Shown here: positions 22,300-34,299 of the stretch, in pieces
How positions within the stretch are numbered: the stretch's first letter is position 1
Layout: each line of letters opens with the position of its first letter
NCBI GenBank assembly: GCA_022747635.1
Contig: JAKTNV010000003.1
Location: forward strand, 99,423,954-99,487,953
DNA from: Hetaerina americana
Taxonomy: Eukaryota; Arthropoda; Insecta; Odonata; Calopterygidae
Length of the DNA: 64,000 nt
Direction of reading: 5' to 3'
Program-made: the position numbers and the translations under genes
Notes under the pieces: generated by a model
Seen by the model: the letters and a program-made list of their open reading frames with translations, nothing else
Database searches by the model: none
What the model was told of the DNA's origin: nothing

Positions 22300-22830
22300 T
22301 CGACAAAGAGGAAAGCTATGCTAAATGTAAAACAGGGGGGCAAAACTAGAACTAGTTGAACAGTTTAACCTGTCTTGAACCAAGACAGTCAACAAAGTAG
22401 GAATATAAGAAGTAATGAGGCAAAGAAACTTTTCTAAGAAGGAGGAAATTGATGACAGTGATGTTAGGCACAGGTGATAGGGACAGTGAATTGAAGGCTT
22501 TTGAAATTTTGATGCGGAGAAGCTGGAAAAAGCAAATGGACAGATAGGATATCAAACAAAAAGTACTAAGCATGGCGGAAGAGGAGAGAGCGTTATTGGG
22601 AGAAGTCCAAAGAAGTCAGGAAATATGGAAGCAGAGCGATGATTTACGATGAAATGCTGAAGGATATGCTAGAGTGGAGGACACTAGCAAACCAAGGTAG
22701 GGGTAGGTAGAGGGCAGGGATGTTGAACGGAATGAAGGGCGATAGAATATATACGAAATTAAAAAACAGTTTATGGTAGTGCAATGTGTCAAGCTTTGTC
22801 TTTTTAGACGAGATTAAAAAAATGTAGTAG
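22300..22830 (+). mobile_element. Decayed LINE relic D (3' part of ORF2)
   Basis: KLELVEQFNL (about 22345-22374) matches the VEQFxYLGS block. RNIRSNEAKKLF (about 22399-22434) matches RIxxAKxxF. From about 22473, GDRDSELKAFEILMRRSWKK then QMDR matches LEAFEMWxWRRMxKxxWTDR. KVLSMAEEERALLGEVQRSQ matches NEEVLxxVGEERxLLxxIRRRQ. MLKDMLEWRT and RAGMLNGMKGDRIYTKLKN match the 3' end of ORF2. The last 60 bp before about 22810 align by eye with relic B at 14.5 kb. Frameshifts and stops make it inactive, and no palm domain is present. Confidence 0.9.
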
Positions 22831-23529
22831 TGTTCAGTCGACCCAGTCCACCTAAAACCTACCTTAAGCGAAAAAATAAACTACTAAATATATGGGTAGA
22901 TATGAGAACAATAGAAATTATTAGATTGTTTCTAGGAATATAAAATACAGTTTTCGACGAATAGCAAAACCGTTTATTCAATCTAAAGATAGCTCTTAGC
23001 TCGAAAATGGACTGCATGAAGGGGATGTTGTTTCATTAGCAAGATTGATTTGTTCCACATCTGCCACTCACTGTCTAAATTTTTCAAGTGATCATAAAAA
23101 AATTTTTACTGGAGATAATTGAGAGATCAAGCGTTAAAAAAAAACTTTAATTACTCCCTCAAATATTTTATAGTTTCTATTGGGATACGGAAAATATTAA
23201 CGAATTGAAAAAGTAACACCTGGGCTGACATTATCGAATACTTTTATTCGATTTCATTTTTATTTTTCAACTTTAAAAATATAGGCCTGTTCTATTCCTT
23301 TCGATTTATTGCAAGTAAGTATTTATGAATAAATGTAATAAAAGAATTGCTAGGTTATCGGAATTCATGCCTGCCATTGGCTTGGAGAACTATAACAATT
23401 TCTAACGTAATGGAAATTTTCAATTCCGTCAGACGGAATTTCCACTTCCAATGACTGTCTTCCATTCAAGCCTTGGAAATAACACAAGAACGTTCTCTAA
23501 TGCTCACCGGAAAATCCATCCACAGCACC
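22831..23529. other. AT-rich non-coding DNA with a 19-bp palindrome
   Basis: AT-rich sequence. At 23422-23440 there is AATTCCGTC-A-GACGGAATT, a perfect inverted repeat with 9-bp arms, inside a wider imperfect one (GGAAATTTTC...GGAATTTCC). No other feature. Confidence 0.5.
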
Positions 23530-24075
23530 TCAGCTCGACTGTGCCGTTTGCGGGCGATGGCGTTTAACACCTTCGACCGGGAGGCGTTACTACGCTTCCC
23601 CTCCCCAATTCACCTGAACACACGCTCTTCCACCTCCCACCCTCGGGGTCTACGTCGTCACCTCGACCATCTGAGAGCCCATTTTCGCCCGGCTTCCCTT
23701 TCTGAACCCTCCCTCACTCGCCCACGCCCCAAAGGGCCCACCCGTCGAGACCGCGGCCCCACCGTCCCGCACCCCTCCCCGACCGTCGCGTTTTATCCGC
23801 CCTTTCCCCGCTTAACGCCTTCACCCAAACTGCTGCGATGATTGCTTCTTGCTCATTATTTCCACTCCGAGAAGCTCTCGCTTCCAAACCCACTCGCCCC
23901 CACCGCTCCCTCGGGGCGGCACGCCATCACCTCCGCCCCCCCCGTCCACCACCCCCCTCCTCTGCTCGCCCCTCCTTCTGTGCATCCCTCCAGAAAAATA
24001 CCCCCCTATACCTACCCTATACCTCCTACTCGCCAAACTCTCTCTCTCTATCACTCTTCCCAACTCCTTTGTAAG
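23530..24075. other. GC-rich island 6 (pyrimidine-rich on + strand)
   Basis: C/T-rich, CpG-containing sequence. Three + strand frames (23838-24074, 23842-24111, 23849-24100) are open at once, showing they reflect composition rather than coding. No recognisable domain. Confidence 0.55.
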
Positions 24076-25109
24076 AAGCAGAGAGGTTATGGAGAAATAA
24101 GGAGAACGTGAATATCATTCGGGAAAAAAAAGAGTAGTAACGTATTTATAAATCCACTCGAAAACCGGAACATAAATATTTAATGCATAGTAAATTGATT
24201 GGGCCTTGAGTGTTTAAGAAAGTGCATCGTAGTTTCGGTTTAATTGCGCCTTTTCAAGGTTTCCTGAAGCAATAGCGGGCAGGATCTCTTGACCAGTAGT
24301 ACATAAGGGACCCTTTGCCATCGAAGAAACAGTAAAACGTTTCCTTTAAAATGCTACAAAGGTCGAGAACGGTAAAATTCGGAATGAATAGAGAAGTTTC
24401 AGTTTTAAAGAGCTGCATTTAATCCTAAAATGCAAAAAAAACGAGGGTGATCCTCGAACAGCAAAGACGTAATGATTTCGCAAAGGCATGTGCGTAGTAT
24501 TCAAGTGTTTTGAACACAATACCTTTTACACTGAACTAAATCAATGGGCAAAGGAAATGGTAATCAACCTATTGCCCACTTTCTACGGTAATTGGGTCTA
24601 CTGCAGTATACTCTGCGAAATGAATACGATACCCCGGAGCGGGGGGGGGGGGGAGAATGTGCATTTATGTTTAAAAACAAATTCCTGCACTCCCATGTAT
24701 TTTATTAGCGTACATTCAAAACACATGCATTGAAGACGATAGGCTTTATTTTATAATAAGTGAACTGCGCAACTGCACCCGAATCTCAAAAAAACGATTC
24801 ATGCTCAAGTTATTGATTCCTGGGTCAACATCTTTCGCTGATATTTACTGCAACTTCAATTTAGTTCCATCTCATTTTACTTATTCATAAACGAGTCAAT
24901 TATTCTCTTAGAATTCTAGTTAACCCGTGAGGAAATAATATCCCGTGGGATCAAACGCAATTCGTTGCTCTCAGCTGCTGGAATATATGCGAAAGGCTAT
25001 GAATTCCGAAGGATAAGGGCAGACAAAGGGTTACATGCAGCTGGCGTACGAAAGGCAATCACCTTCCACGAGGCTGTTGGGAGCACAAATTAGACCTGTC
25101 AGGCTTCCA
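24076..25109. other. AT-rich non-coding DNA with a 13-G run
   Basis: AT-rich sequence. 24641-24653 is an uninterrupted run of 13 G. An 81-codon + strand frame (24488-24733) spans it and is unrecognised. Confidence 0.5.
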
Positions 25110-25650
25110 AAGTGATGGGTGGCAATGAGAGACGGAGGCCAAGTGCGAATTTTAGGGGCCGTGGAGAAAGAGAAATACGCCGAATGTTTTTTTTTTCTTT
25201 CGTTCCGTCCCCTCGCAAGGCACACACACCCATCACCCAGATCCCCCCTTTCCCACTACCAACACCACCACCCCCCAACCCCCTCCTTCCCAATCCTCCC
25301 CCTTCCCAAAGCCAATCATGGGGCTCATTTCGGTAAACTCCCGCGCCACTCCCTCTTCTACTCCACCCGCCCCACACCAACTGCCGCACCGCCGATATGG
25401 CCCGCCCTCTTTCTCCCTCCCCCGTCGCCCTGCAACAACTCCTCCGCTCCTTAAAAGAGCAACCCCCTATTATCGGAACGTGTTCCGTGTCGCTCTAGTC
25501 TTTTTTCCTTTTTCCGGGAGAGGCGAGGGGTGGGTCGGAGCGGCTGAGGGGAACGAGAGGGATGCAGAGGATGAGGAGGGTGGGATGGAATTAGTTGCCC
25601 AAGGGGGTGTTAGCGGGAGAAGGAAAAAAAGAGGAGAGAGATGTATGTGA

Positions 25651-25730
<80 letters not shown>

Positions 25731-25905
25731 ATACACCCACCCTCGCTGGCGTCGCTCTCCCCCTCCAGTTCCTTCCAAGAGGCGTAGTCAGCGGAAAATG
25801 GGAGGCGTGTGAGGTGGAGCGTGTGAATGCCGTGAAGGGGGAAGGAGAAAGAGTAAAATGGCATTTCCTCGTATTGGTCCCCCGGGGGGAGTGCAGAGAA
25901 CACAG
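25110..25905. other. GC-rich skewed island 7 interrupted by (TA)n
   Basis: Pyrimidine-rich on the + strand at about 25200-25450, then purine-rich at 25510-25645. An 80-bp (TG)n/(TA)n array follows, then mixed GC-rich sequence to 25900. Open frames on both strands read through the array as Ile-Tyr repeats and are artefacts. Confidence 0.6.
25647..25727. repeat. (TG)n-(TA)n microsatellite
   Basis: GTGAGTGTGTGTGT is followed by about 67 bp of uninterrupted TA repeats, embedded in GC-rich DNA, which is unusual for a (TA)n array in this window. Confidence 0.95.
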
Positions 25906-27049
25906 CATGAGAACTTGTTAGCTTCGAAATGCTCTAGCACTTATTTCCGCCAAAACGAAAAGTATCACTCCCTCCCTCCAACCTCTTGACGTTGATAATC
26001 ATGCCATGAAAGAAATGATTAGAACTGTCTTGTTTTCTGTGCCGCACTATAAGTATTTTTCCAACCATTGTTTGACCTGGTCTTCCATGAGCAACGGAAG
26101 AGCCATTTTTGCCTTCTTGCAGTAACATGAGGGAAGGTACGTAGATGCGAAAATACTGTAATACCCAGAATATGACGGGGAAAGGATAAATTCAGATTTG
26201 TCAAATTATGTAGTAATGCATGTTCCCACAGTCAATTCCTTTCCCACCACAAACACGTAGTACACCTACAACGTTCAGAAAAATATGGTCAAAATTACGT
26301 GAGTTCAATACATCCATCACATCCACCGATAAAACATGAAAAATACGTCCTCGGCTATTTCTCATGTCTCATAAATAGTTATTCCTAGTTTCTGGATAAC
26401 GGATCTATAAATATTACTTAATTTTAAGGATAAAGATTCTTGCATTTATTTTTAAATCTCAGCTTTTAACCATGAAATAATCACCCTAAGTCATATACTT
26501 CATGTTTTAACCCATAATCTTAAGCACGCAGAGGATTATTATCAGGTAAAAAACTCCTATCAGCATTAAACGCTTATAAAGTATGCCCTCACTCAAAATT
26601 TAATCACATTAAAAATAGCGGCATATCTCTTTATTCCAACTTGCCCATCGCTAGATTACCAATTAAGTGAAAGAATGCGTATAGGTAAGGGAAAACAACT
26701 TAACCTTCGGTTAAGAAGCTAATAAAGAAACGTAACAATTAAATATAAAATAAATTTTTACTTTTGGCCACATATTTCTTCAAATCTAAGAAATATTTTT
26801 ACAAATTTGGTAGACATAAATAACGGGTGATTTTCATTTAAAAATGGAAACAAAAGATTGTTTAAATATAAGATTTGAGGAATGACTAACTTTGGTTTAA
26901 AAAGAGGAACTGCTTAGGATATTCGTTAGAAATGGCTGATGAATATGGAATAGCCATGCTACCAAACTTATCTCATTAAAAAAATAAATTCTCTTCTGCT
27001 CAGAGGTTCACATAAATTCAAGGAGTCTGGCGCCTTAAAATGGAACTTC
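25906..27049. other. AT-rich non-coding DNA
   Basis: AT-rich sequence. No recognised feature; two short overlapping - strand frames (25934-26204) look random. Confidence 0.5.
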
Positions 27050-28150
27050 CCCGAAAGGACTGCTTTCCATCAAACTTTCCTTATCTCCCCCAACTTCTTA
27101 TATCCCAGCTACCCTCCTTCCCCGTTCCACCCAGATCCATCCACCCATTCCACATTTCCTCCAGTCCCTACCAGCCATCCAATCCCGGGGACACTCTCCC
27201 GCACATATATATATGTCTCAGAAAGTTTGGACGTTTCCACCCCTTTAGCTAGGCATTAAAAACCCTCTCTCTCACTCTCTTTCCTATTTCTTCCGCCCCC
27301 TCGCCCCCACCACTCACTCCCTCCGTCTCCTCCATGGAGGGAAGCTCATACATATCCCGGGGCGTCGTCCACTTCCTGCCTATCGTCACCCTGCCCTCTG
27401 GCACTCCTCGAATTGTCTCCCTTATCATCCAAAAACCCTCTCTCACTTCACTCCATAGATACACACACACACACACACAAACACTCCCACCCTTCCCATG
27501 CTAAGAAGGGCTGACTCATCTGAAGACGCTCTCTTCCGCCTCCTATCCGGACACGCCCACCAGGGCCCTTGCGGACATGTCCCCTCCGTCCCGGATCCCT
27601 TCGAAATTTCGGTCCCAACCGCCGGCGACGCGCTGCCCTTCGCTCCCCTGCGCCTCTCATTCGCTCCCCTTCCCGACCGGCCACCCGCGCCCGACACCTA
27701 CGACACTCCTGCACCGCGCTCACTAATGGAGAGGCGAGGGCTCTTATGAACATAATAAATGCTCTCCCTGGATTCTATCTCCATGTTACTCCGACGCGCT
27801 ATACTTTCCCTCCAGCGCTGCCCCTCTTTCTCTCTCTCGTTCTCCATCTCTCACTCGCTCCGCGGACCCTACAGCGCGTCTGCTCCACTTCCATCCGGAC
27901 GCCCTCACCGGTTGAAACCGCGCTCGCGCAAGCCCTCAAAAACCCCCTCCAAACACCCGTAAATCACGGTTTTACGCGCGAGCGTCAAAACGTACGTGGA
28001 AAGCACATTAGCCAGCCCATCGAAAATAGCCGTCCCTCCGAAATCATTTCCGAAAACTTCTCCCGGCAGCGCTGCAGGCAAGCAATCAAAATCGCCACCC
28101 ACTTCAATCTCCTCCACCCTTCCGTAATTTTGAAAAAAAATTAAAAGGCC
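27050..28150. other. GC-rich, CpG-rich island 8
   Basis: Mainly C/T-rich on the + strand, with dense CpG from about 27540 to 28010. A 191-codon + strand frame (27569-28144) is the second longest non-repetitive one in the window. Frames on the opposite strand are also open, and the protein is Arg/Pro/Ser/Leu-rich without a domain I can name, so I do not call it. It contains an (AC)n run at 27461-27479. Confidence 0.6.
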
Positions 28151-28254
28151 AAAGCGTGGCATTACCGAGTTTTCTCCCTATCGATATTTTTTATAAAAAA
28201 TAGCTTCGCTCAAAAAAAATACCATTTCACTCCGCTGAAGAGGTTTTCGCTCCC

Positions 28255-29160
28255 TCCCCATACGCCATGCCCTAGGAGTCACCACCCCGCGAAACTAGCC
28301 ATATAATTCCATTCGCCCTCGACAACACCGCGAGAAATTCATATTCATGACCCAAAGGGTCGAGATAGCTGCGAGAAATTGCATACACGCAGTAAACTTT
28401 GAATATTACTCTCCAACAAAGGGAAGGGATAGGAAGGCAGTCAGGGAACGAGTAAGGGCGGAGCGGAAGAGTTCGATGGGGATTGGGGAGCAGGCGAAGC
28501 AAGGGTAGTTGGCTACCTGGCGTTTATTTTTTTTCGCTGCGGAGGGATGACGCCGGTTCGCTGTAGGAGACGAGAATGATGACAAAGCACCACTTTCATT
28601 GATTAAACTAAGGTACGTCGAACCCCACCCGATCCCATATCCCAGGCTCCACAGCGCACTTCTCCCAACGCATGCCACTCTACACCTCCGGAACCCACTC
28701 CTCCCGCCCGCGGTGCCCCCGCTCCCCTGCACCGACCTCCAATCCACCCTCCGGCTCTCTCTCTATTCCCATTACGCCCCTCCCTCTACTGCCTTCCTCC
28801 AGCTCCTCGTCTGCACCCCACCACCCGACCCCATCGGTGTCCCCACGCCTGCTCCACCAATATCCAGGCCGGAAAGTGCTTTTCCTTCTTCTCAAACAAA
28901 AGGCGAGGGCGATAAAAGGAGGATTTTGGCAGGGAGATGCAGAGGAGGAGTGGAAGGAGGGGGATAGTTGGTTAGACTGGAAGGAGGGAGAAGGGGGGAG
29001 GAGGCGAGAATAAAGATGGTGTGGGGTACAGAGAAAATGAGAGAGAGCGAGGGAGGAAATGGAGTTAGGGGAATGTAGGGTGAGGGGATAAGGATCCTAA
29101 GCACTCTTTGGAGTAATTGCTAAGGGGGGATGAAAGGGGGTGGGCCACGTTTTCATTCGT
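28255..29160. other. GC-rich skewed island 9 (C-rich then G-rich)
   Basis: Pyrimidine-rich on the + strand at about 28620-28870, then a sharp switch to purine/G-rich at about 28905-29150, including GAGAGAGCGAGGG (about 29040). Open frames on both strands (28599-28967, 28672-29013 on +, 28406-28747 on -) are low complexity. Confidence 0.6.
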
Positions 29161-31209
29161 AAACCGACGGTTGTAAAACGATCCAATCCATTAAGAAACA
29201 TCTCCTGCTACTCTCCTTGTTTTCATAATTAAAATATATTGATAAGTGGAACAAAAGCCTTCGGAATTTTATCGCCCATTAACTAACGTCTGTGATAAAA
29301 CTTAAAAGCTTAAAGGATGCGTTTTGTGGCGGTGGGTTTGCTAAAATGTCAGATATTATATGGGAAAAACTGATGGTAGGGATAGGAAGTATTGATGCTG
29401 AGGAAGGTCTCCCGTGGTATGGATGTCTTGAGCAAGGGAGAAAAAAATTGGAACATTTTCATGCAGCAATGTGGTTGACCGAGTCTGTTAATCTCTGTTT
29501 TTTTCTCTTTCTATTGTTTGGTAACCATTTTCTTCATATAATAAAAACATGTTTTACGCGTTTTATTAAATTTGAATCATTCATTTATTACATTATGTAT
29601 TAAAAGGTGTTTGTAAGGAACAGTTGTACGCGTTTACAAATGCTAGTACAATCTGATGGAATAAATTTGTGGATATTGATAATGATTTACATTTAAAAAG
29701 TTCATCATACTTGAATTAAAAATATAATTTTTAATTTTGTTCAAATAATACTTCCTTTTTAAGGATTATTTGCTAAACTTTAAAATTTCTTGAGACAATA
29801 TATCATGAGAATGCAAAGGAGTTCATTTTGTGTTCACTGGAAAATTACATTATTCACTAAGTGTTTTTGAAATGCTTTTTTAAAAATATCAATACAGTAT
29901 AACTGTAAAATATTCCTGAATTTCTCGGGTGTAAGATTATTTGTAGGAAAATTTAATGAAAGCAATTAGATAGAATAAGTAAGCACTTGCCCGAAACGTT
30001 TAATCAAATTCTCGGATTCAGCATGGAAATTCAAGGACTAATTGACTAGAAAAAGTTTTTTATAATCAAAATAAAAGGTATCAATGCAACAGTTTATTCT
30101 TTTGAAAATATGAAGTACCCTGCTGAAACTCCTAGAATGCCCTGCCACAGCCCCTCAGTGATTCTTTGTCGGGCATACTGATGGTGTAGATTCATCTCTT
30201 GAGGCATGCAATCAACATACAGGTATTTAACAAAATATATGCTCTCACGATCATAGTAATATAAATACCAATGTCGAAATTATTACACACTTTTGGAACG
30301 CAAAGATCTCAGAGCTTTCACTGACACTCAGGATTTACAATTTGATTTGGATGACGATGCATACGCTGTTAACAGTTTTTATGGCTACAAAAACATTTGA
30401 TAATTTATGACCATGCCAGTCTTAGTAATCCTTTTAATGCTTTGAAGTATTAGGTTGTCAATAGGCATTAGAAGTAAGTAAAAAATAATTACTTTGTTGT
30501 TTCAGTCTTTTCATTCCCGAGCACAAACATGAATCCTATCCGTCATTCAGTTTTTCTATGAACATGCAAGATATACTGTTGGATCTCCATGAGATTTCAA
30601 AATGACACCCTACAACCATTGCGGATTCTTAATTATCCCTATCATTAATAGGTTCTCAAATGCTGTGATCGCATTTACGCAGAGCATTGCCGTTAAAATT
30701 TTCCTTGTGAGTTTCCCTCTTCGGCGCTGACCTTTGTTTGAACGCCATTTCAAATCAAAAAGACATAACATGAACACATGTGAATAAAGCCTACTAATTT
30801 ATCGACTAAATAATTGTTTGGTATTCCCTTGGATTGGAAAATTCGCTCACTTTTTCGCTGAAAGTAGAAGAACAGAGCAGGAAGCTCGATATTTTCCCGA
30901 AAAAATTATTCATCCGTGAAATGCGAGCATTCTTGACACTCCAAGTAATGTACTTTTCTAGTTGCACAGTCAATTTATATTGTAGAACGCCACGAAGCCC
31001 TAGGAAATATCACAGAAGAGCATTAATTTGGGCAGGATCTAATGAAACACTATTTTGGGTCAATGTACATATTAAACAGTTTCGTGAATTTCCTAGGCTG
31101 AAAAATAATAATTCCACGTGATTTTGTATTTGCATAAACTATGGACAGGTTAAAATGAAAACCCTCGAGAATAGGTTAAAAAGAGCTAAACGTATTTTCT
31201 TAATTGAAT
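29161..31209. other. AT-rich non-coding DNA
   Basis: About 2 kb of AT-rich sequence. Two unrecognised + strand frames (29292-29603, 103 codons, and 30834-31121, 95 codons) show no domain or splice context. I see no repeat family. Confidence 0.45.
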
Positions 31210-31345
31210 CGCACAGTGCCTCTATTTTATCAACGCGAAAAATAAACATTACCACGGTATGCAAATGCATACAGACACGCCTGAATGCTTAGACGGCGTG
31301 TTGCGATTTATTATGCATGGATGAGATTAGGGGAAGTAATCACCT
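31210..31345. promoter_or_regulatory. Candidate regulatory block with POU octamer
   Basis: A balanced-composition stretch in AT-rich DNA containing a perfect POU octamer ATGCAAAT (31259-31266). It is embedded in the partly palindromic TATGCAAATGCATA. AATAAACAT, GATTTATTATGCAT and GCGTGTTGCG follow. The mixture of POU- and homeobox-like words suggests an enhancer. Inference only. Confidence 0.22.
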
Positions 31346-31780
31346 AAGTTTTAACACACTTTTTTCATGAATAACAAAAATTAAGTTTATATCATCTGAC
31401 ATCATGGGTCAGGACACCGTGACTGTCTTTGAATAAAAAAAGAACTAACTGAACGATGTACTTTTCACCTCTAAATTCGTATTTGAGCCCTAGAAAAAGT
31501 TAGTGGTATTTAACTTTTAAGCAAAAAACATGCATCAAATTCCATACTATCACAACAGCTGACACCTGAGTCTATGTTGCCGCAAGTAGAGAGGGGCAAT
31601 GCCCATAAAAATAGGCTAAGGGCCGAGGCTGAATAAGTCATAGCCATCGGTCTTTTATTATATGGCATTTATCGCCATTTTTAAAGAACGAAAATGAAAA
31701 AGTGCGTATGACCTATCCTCCGATGTGACAGAGAGATGAATAGATGAGAATAGAAATAATACGGAGGCTCAGAAACAAAG
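31346..31780. other. AT-rich non-coding DNA
   Basis: Nothing recognisable. Confidence 0.5.
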
Positions 31781-32050
31781 GGAGGTGTCACTCTAAATCT
31801 CCCTTTATGGCCTTCCATCCCTGACGTCGTGGTAAGAAATCGCGTGGTGCCATGAATAAAAGAAATACAAGAGAATGCTCGGACCCCAGTCCCCGTACGA
31901 TGATGACTGTTCGTCCGAGTATATATTAAATATTTTACGGTGAGCGTTTTCGTGTAATATTGAACCCCCGAGTAACCATGCTGCGCTTCTCATACAAAAT
32001 ACCATGGCTAAGCGTACTTGATGCCCAGAATATTTGATACTATAGCACAA
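31781..32050. promoter_or_regulatory. Candidate conserved/regulatory block
   Basis: A balanced-composition stretch with CCTTTATGGCC (about 31802-31812), a CRE-like TGACGTCG (31822-31829) and GCCATGAATAAA (about 31849-31860). TTTATGG and TTTATTC are words favoured by posterior Hox/Caudal homeodomains. An 81-codon - strand frame (31805-32050) overlaps it and is unrecognised. Enhancer role is speculative. Confidence 0.2.
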
Positions 32051-32599
32051 TTCTTATACATCTATTAATTTTCTCACATTGACTCTAAAAATATGCATAA
32101 AAGCTTTCTCTGAAACATTATATATCCTTCTTGTAGGACATAGATAACTGTAAAATGAATTTGGAAGATATGAACATCCATAGAAGTTCGCTTTAATTTA
32201 TTTACTTCTAGCCTCTAGATAACCAAATTAAAATGAGTTTCCGTTAAAATACAAATTTGAAATTGAATTTCATCTTTCATGAAGGATTGAATCGTTAGGA
32301 CTTCATAAAATACTTGGCTGATAACACTAAAATTTGAGTTGTACTAATTTTCTTTTATTTTCCATACATGTTTGAACAAAAAGCTCGAAGTTTTTAAATA
32401 CCTGAAGAAAAAATGTTTTACCGAATTAATAACTCTTCCTGATACAAGTGACTGAAATACGTACTTTCTTTTAAAATTCTGATTTCCGGTCAACAATATT
32501 TACCGGTGACTACATTTAAAACTGTGTTAAAATACCAAACTGTGTTGTTACATCTAAATCGATTGGACATACTCGTATCCTGAGGCAAAATAGTTTCTT
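32051..32599. other. AT-rich non-coding DNA
   Basis: Nothing recognisable. Confidence 0.5.
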
Positions 32600-32800
32600 A
32601 ATCGTATTAATCATAGGTGAGGAAAATATGGCGGGAAAAAAATTACAGAGGAAGGCCTAGGATGAACTAAGAGAAATACGTAAAGGAAAATGTTGGTGAA
32701 TGGAGCTATGAAGGGCTGTAGAGATTGGAAGAATACAGGATAGTTTGGAAACCTACCAAACTTCGGATTGATACCCCTTATTGATACAGAACTGTGTAGA
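32600..32800 (+). mobile_element. Decayed LINE relic E (3' end of ORF2)
   Basis: At about 32619 the frame reads EENMAGKK, like the EGKMAGKKxRGRPR block. At 32692-32751 it reads VGEWSYEGL, stop, RLEEYRIVWK, matching the VGxxSYEGLKRLAxDRxxWR end of LINE ORF2. Only this last 150-200 bp is recognisable, as expected for a 5'-truncated copy. The wording of the blocks differs from relics B and D, so it may be another family or subfamily. Confidence 0.75.
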
Positions 32801-32929
32801 GTTGTGATCAATGAAGTTAATTTGTCTATTTGATCTCTCTTTATCCACTAAATCTCCATAAAACAGTATTTAAGAAATATTGCGTTTTTATATGCATATA
32901 TTAAGTAATAAAACTATATTGGAGTTGTT

Positions 32930-33200
32930 CTGTTAAAATATCCAGTCCTATGGATAGGGTGGGAAAAAACCGACGGTGCTGATGTGAGAATCACTTACGT
33001 CAACGTCCGGAAGCAGCATTTGAAACAGCGCAGTCATTAAGAGAAACGAAGCATCCGATATACCATCGCCCCATTAGTGAAAGTGTTTTCTCGTCATCCC
33101 ACTGCCGATCGCATCTCAGCTGCCCCCTTAAAGTCGCTAATGTGGCCCAAGGTAAAGGCAACGGATAATAGGATGGCTAATTGATTCCAGTTAACGAAAG
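32930..33200. promoter_or_regulatory. Candidate conserved block downstream of LINE relic E
   Basis: Balanced-composition sequence in AT-rich surroundings (for example CATTTGAAACAGCGCAGTC, GCTAATGTGGCC, GGCTAATTGATTCC). No frame is convincingly coding. Possible enhancer; inference only. Confidence 0.2.
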
Positions 33201-33889
33201 GAGGAACGTTTACTGACAAAAAGATTAATGAACCAAGGGTTTTATTCAGATCGAGATAAATTATTGATTAATCACCAAATCCAAAGAGCCAAAATTAGCG
33301 TTCCGAAAATTTAAAATAGGATTAAATTTTATCCCCTTATGAAAGATTCAATATGAAATTTTAAATTATATCTAGATTTTAAGCCTTGAGTGAAAAGCAA
33401 CCAGTTTTGAAAAAGTGTCAAAGACCCCAAGAATTAGCTGAATTGTTCATAACTCAAATCGGGTAACGTATTACAGGGTGTGCATGCATATGTTTCATTT
33501 AATTAGATATTCAAGCCGTAAGCTGAATACAACATTCTTTATAAGAAAAATCCAATGATGTTGTTTATTTATCCCGGCCTAAAATAACAAAATCAAACAT
33601 TTTTACTTTTATCGTGAAATTTATTAGTGAAGCGTAAATTTACATCAAAATCTATAAAATGACAGATAGGTTTCAAAATATTTTCCTTTTCATTTTATCA
33701 TTAATACGCAACAACTCATTCAGTCATTCAAGGATTGAATATGAGAAGCTCAAATGTTACTTAAAAATTCAAATAGCCACTTCACAAAGAAATACAAACA
33801 TCCATTGATGCAGAAAATCAATGATCTTTACGGCACATTACAGCTTTTATGATCCACTACGATTATAATCGTAATTATATTCGCGTAAA
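33201..33889. other. AT-rich non-coding DNA
   Basis: Nothing recognisable. Confidence 0.5.
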
Positions 33890-34260
33890 AAAGCATGATC
33901 AATACAGAGGAGGAATTTGAAAACACGCAGAGAGGAAATTTCAAGCTCTAGCATCACTCTGCCCCAATAAAGGCAAAGCGGCACTTTTCTCGTCTACCAA
34001 TCGAGAATCACGCAAACCTCGGGCGTAATAAATGGCAAACTCGTCATACTTACATAGAATAACATTAAAAACAATGTGTTCAGTTATTATCACAAAGACT
34101 CTCTTTATTGCCGGTGAGGAGGGCATTAAATTGGCACCAGCGAATCATTATCGAGTGCTGAGAAAGGCTACGGAGAGGGTAAACGCTAGTACTAATACTA
34201 TCCAGGTCTCCTCAATAAACATGCGAAAGGAATCATCATCCGTTTCACTGCTTCTTAACG
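33890..34260. promoter_or_regulatory. Candidate regulatory block next to island 10
   Basis: A balanced stretch with GGGCGTAATAAATGGC (about 34021-34036), ACATTAAAAACAATG (a possible Sox/homeobox context, about 34062-34076) and GGGCATTAAATTGGC (about 34121-34135). Frames on both strands (33941-34126 -, 34032-34397 +) are unrecognised. Inferred role only. Confidence 0.2.
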
Positions 34261-34299
34261 GCAAAAAAGATGCGAATCTTTCTTTTTTTAAAAGCAATT

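Noticed and set aside
22352..22573. 73-codon - strand frame
   Set aside because: Antisense shadow of LINE relic D.
25470..25921. Several 97-108 codon frames on both strands with long Ile-Tyr stretches
   Set aside because: They simply translate the (TA)n microsatellite. The same applies to frames at 11.44-11.80, 12.17-12.39, 18.2-18.98 and 59.34-59.57 kb.
27569..28144. 191-codon + strand open frame in island 8
   Set aside because: High CpG and C-rich composition explain the lack of stops, overlapping frames on both strands are open, and no domain or motif was recognised.
29292..29603. 103-codon + strand frame starting MIKLKSLKDAFCGGG
   Set aside because: Starts in AT-rich DNA without promoter or splice context, ends in a hydrophobic random-looking stretch, and matches no family I know.
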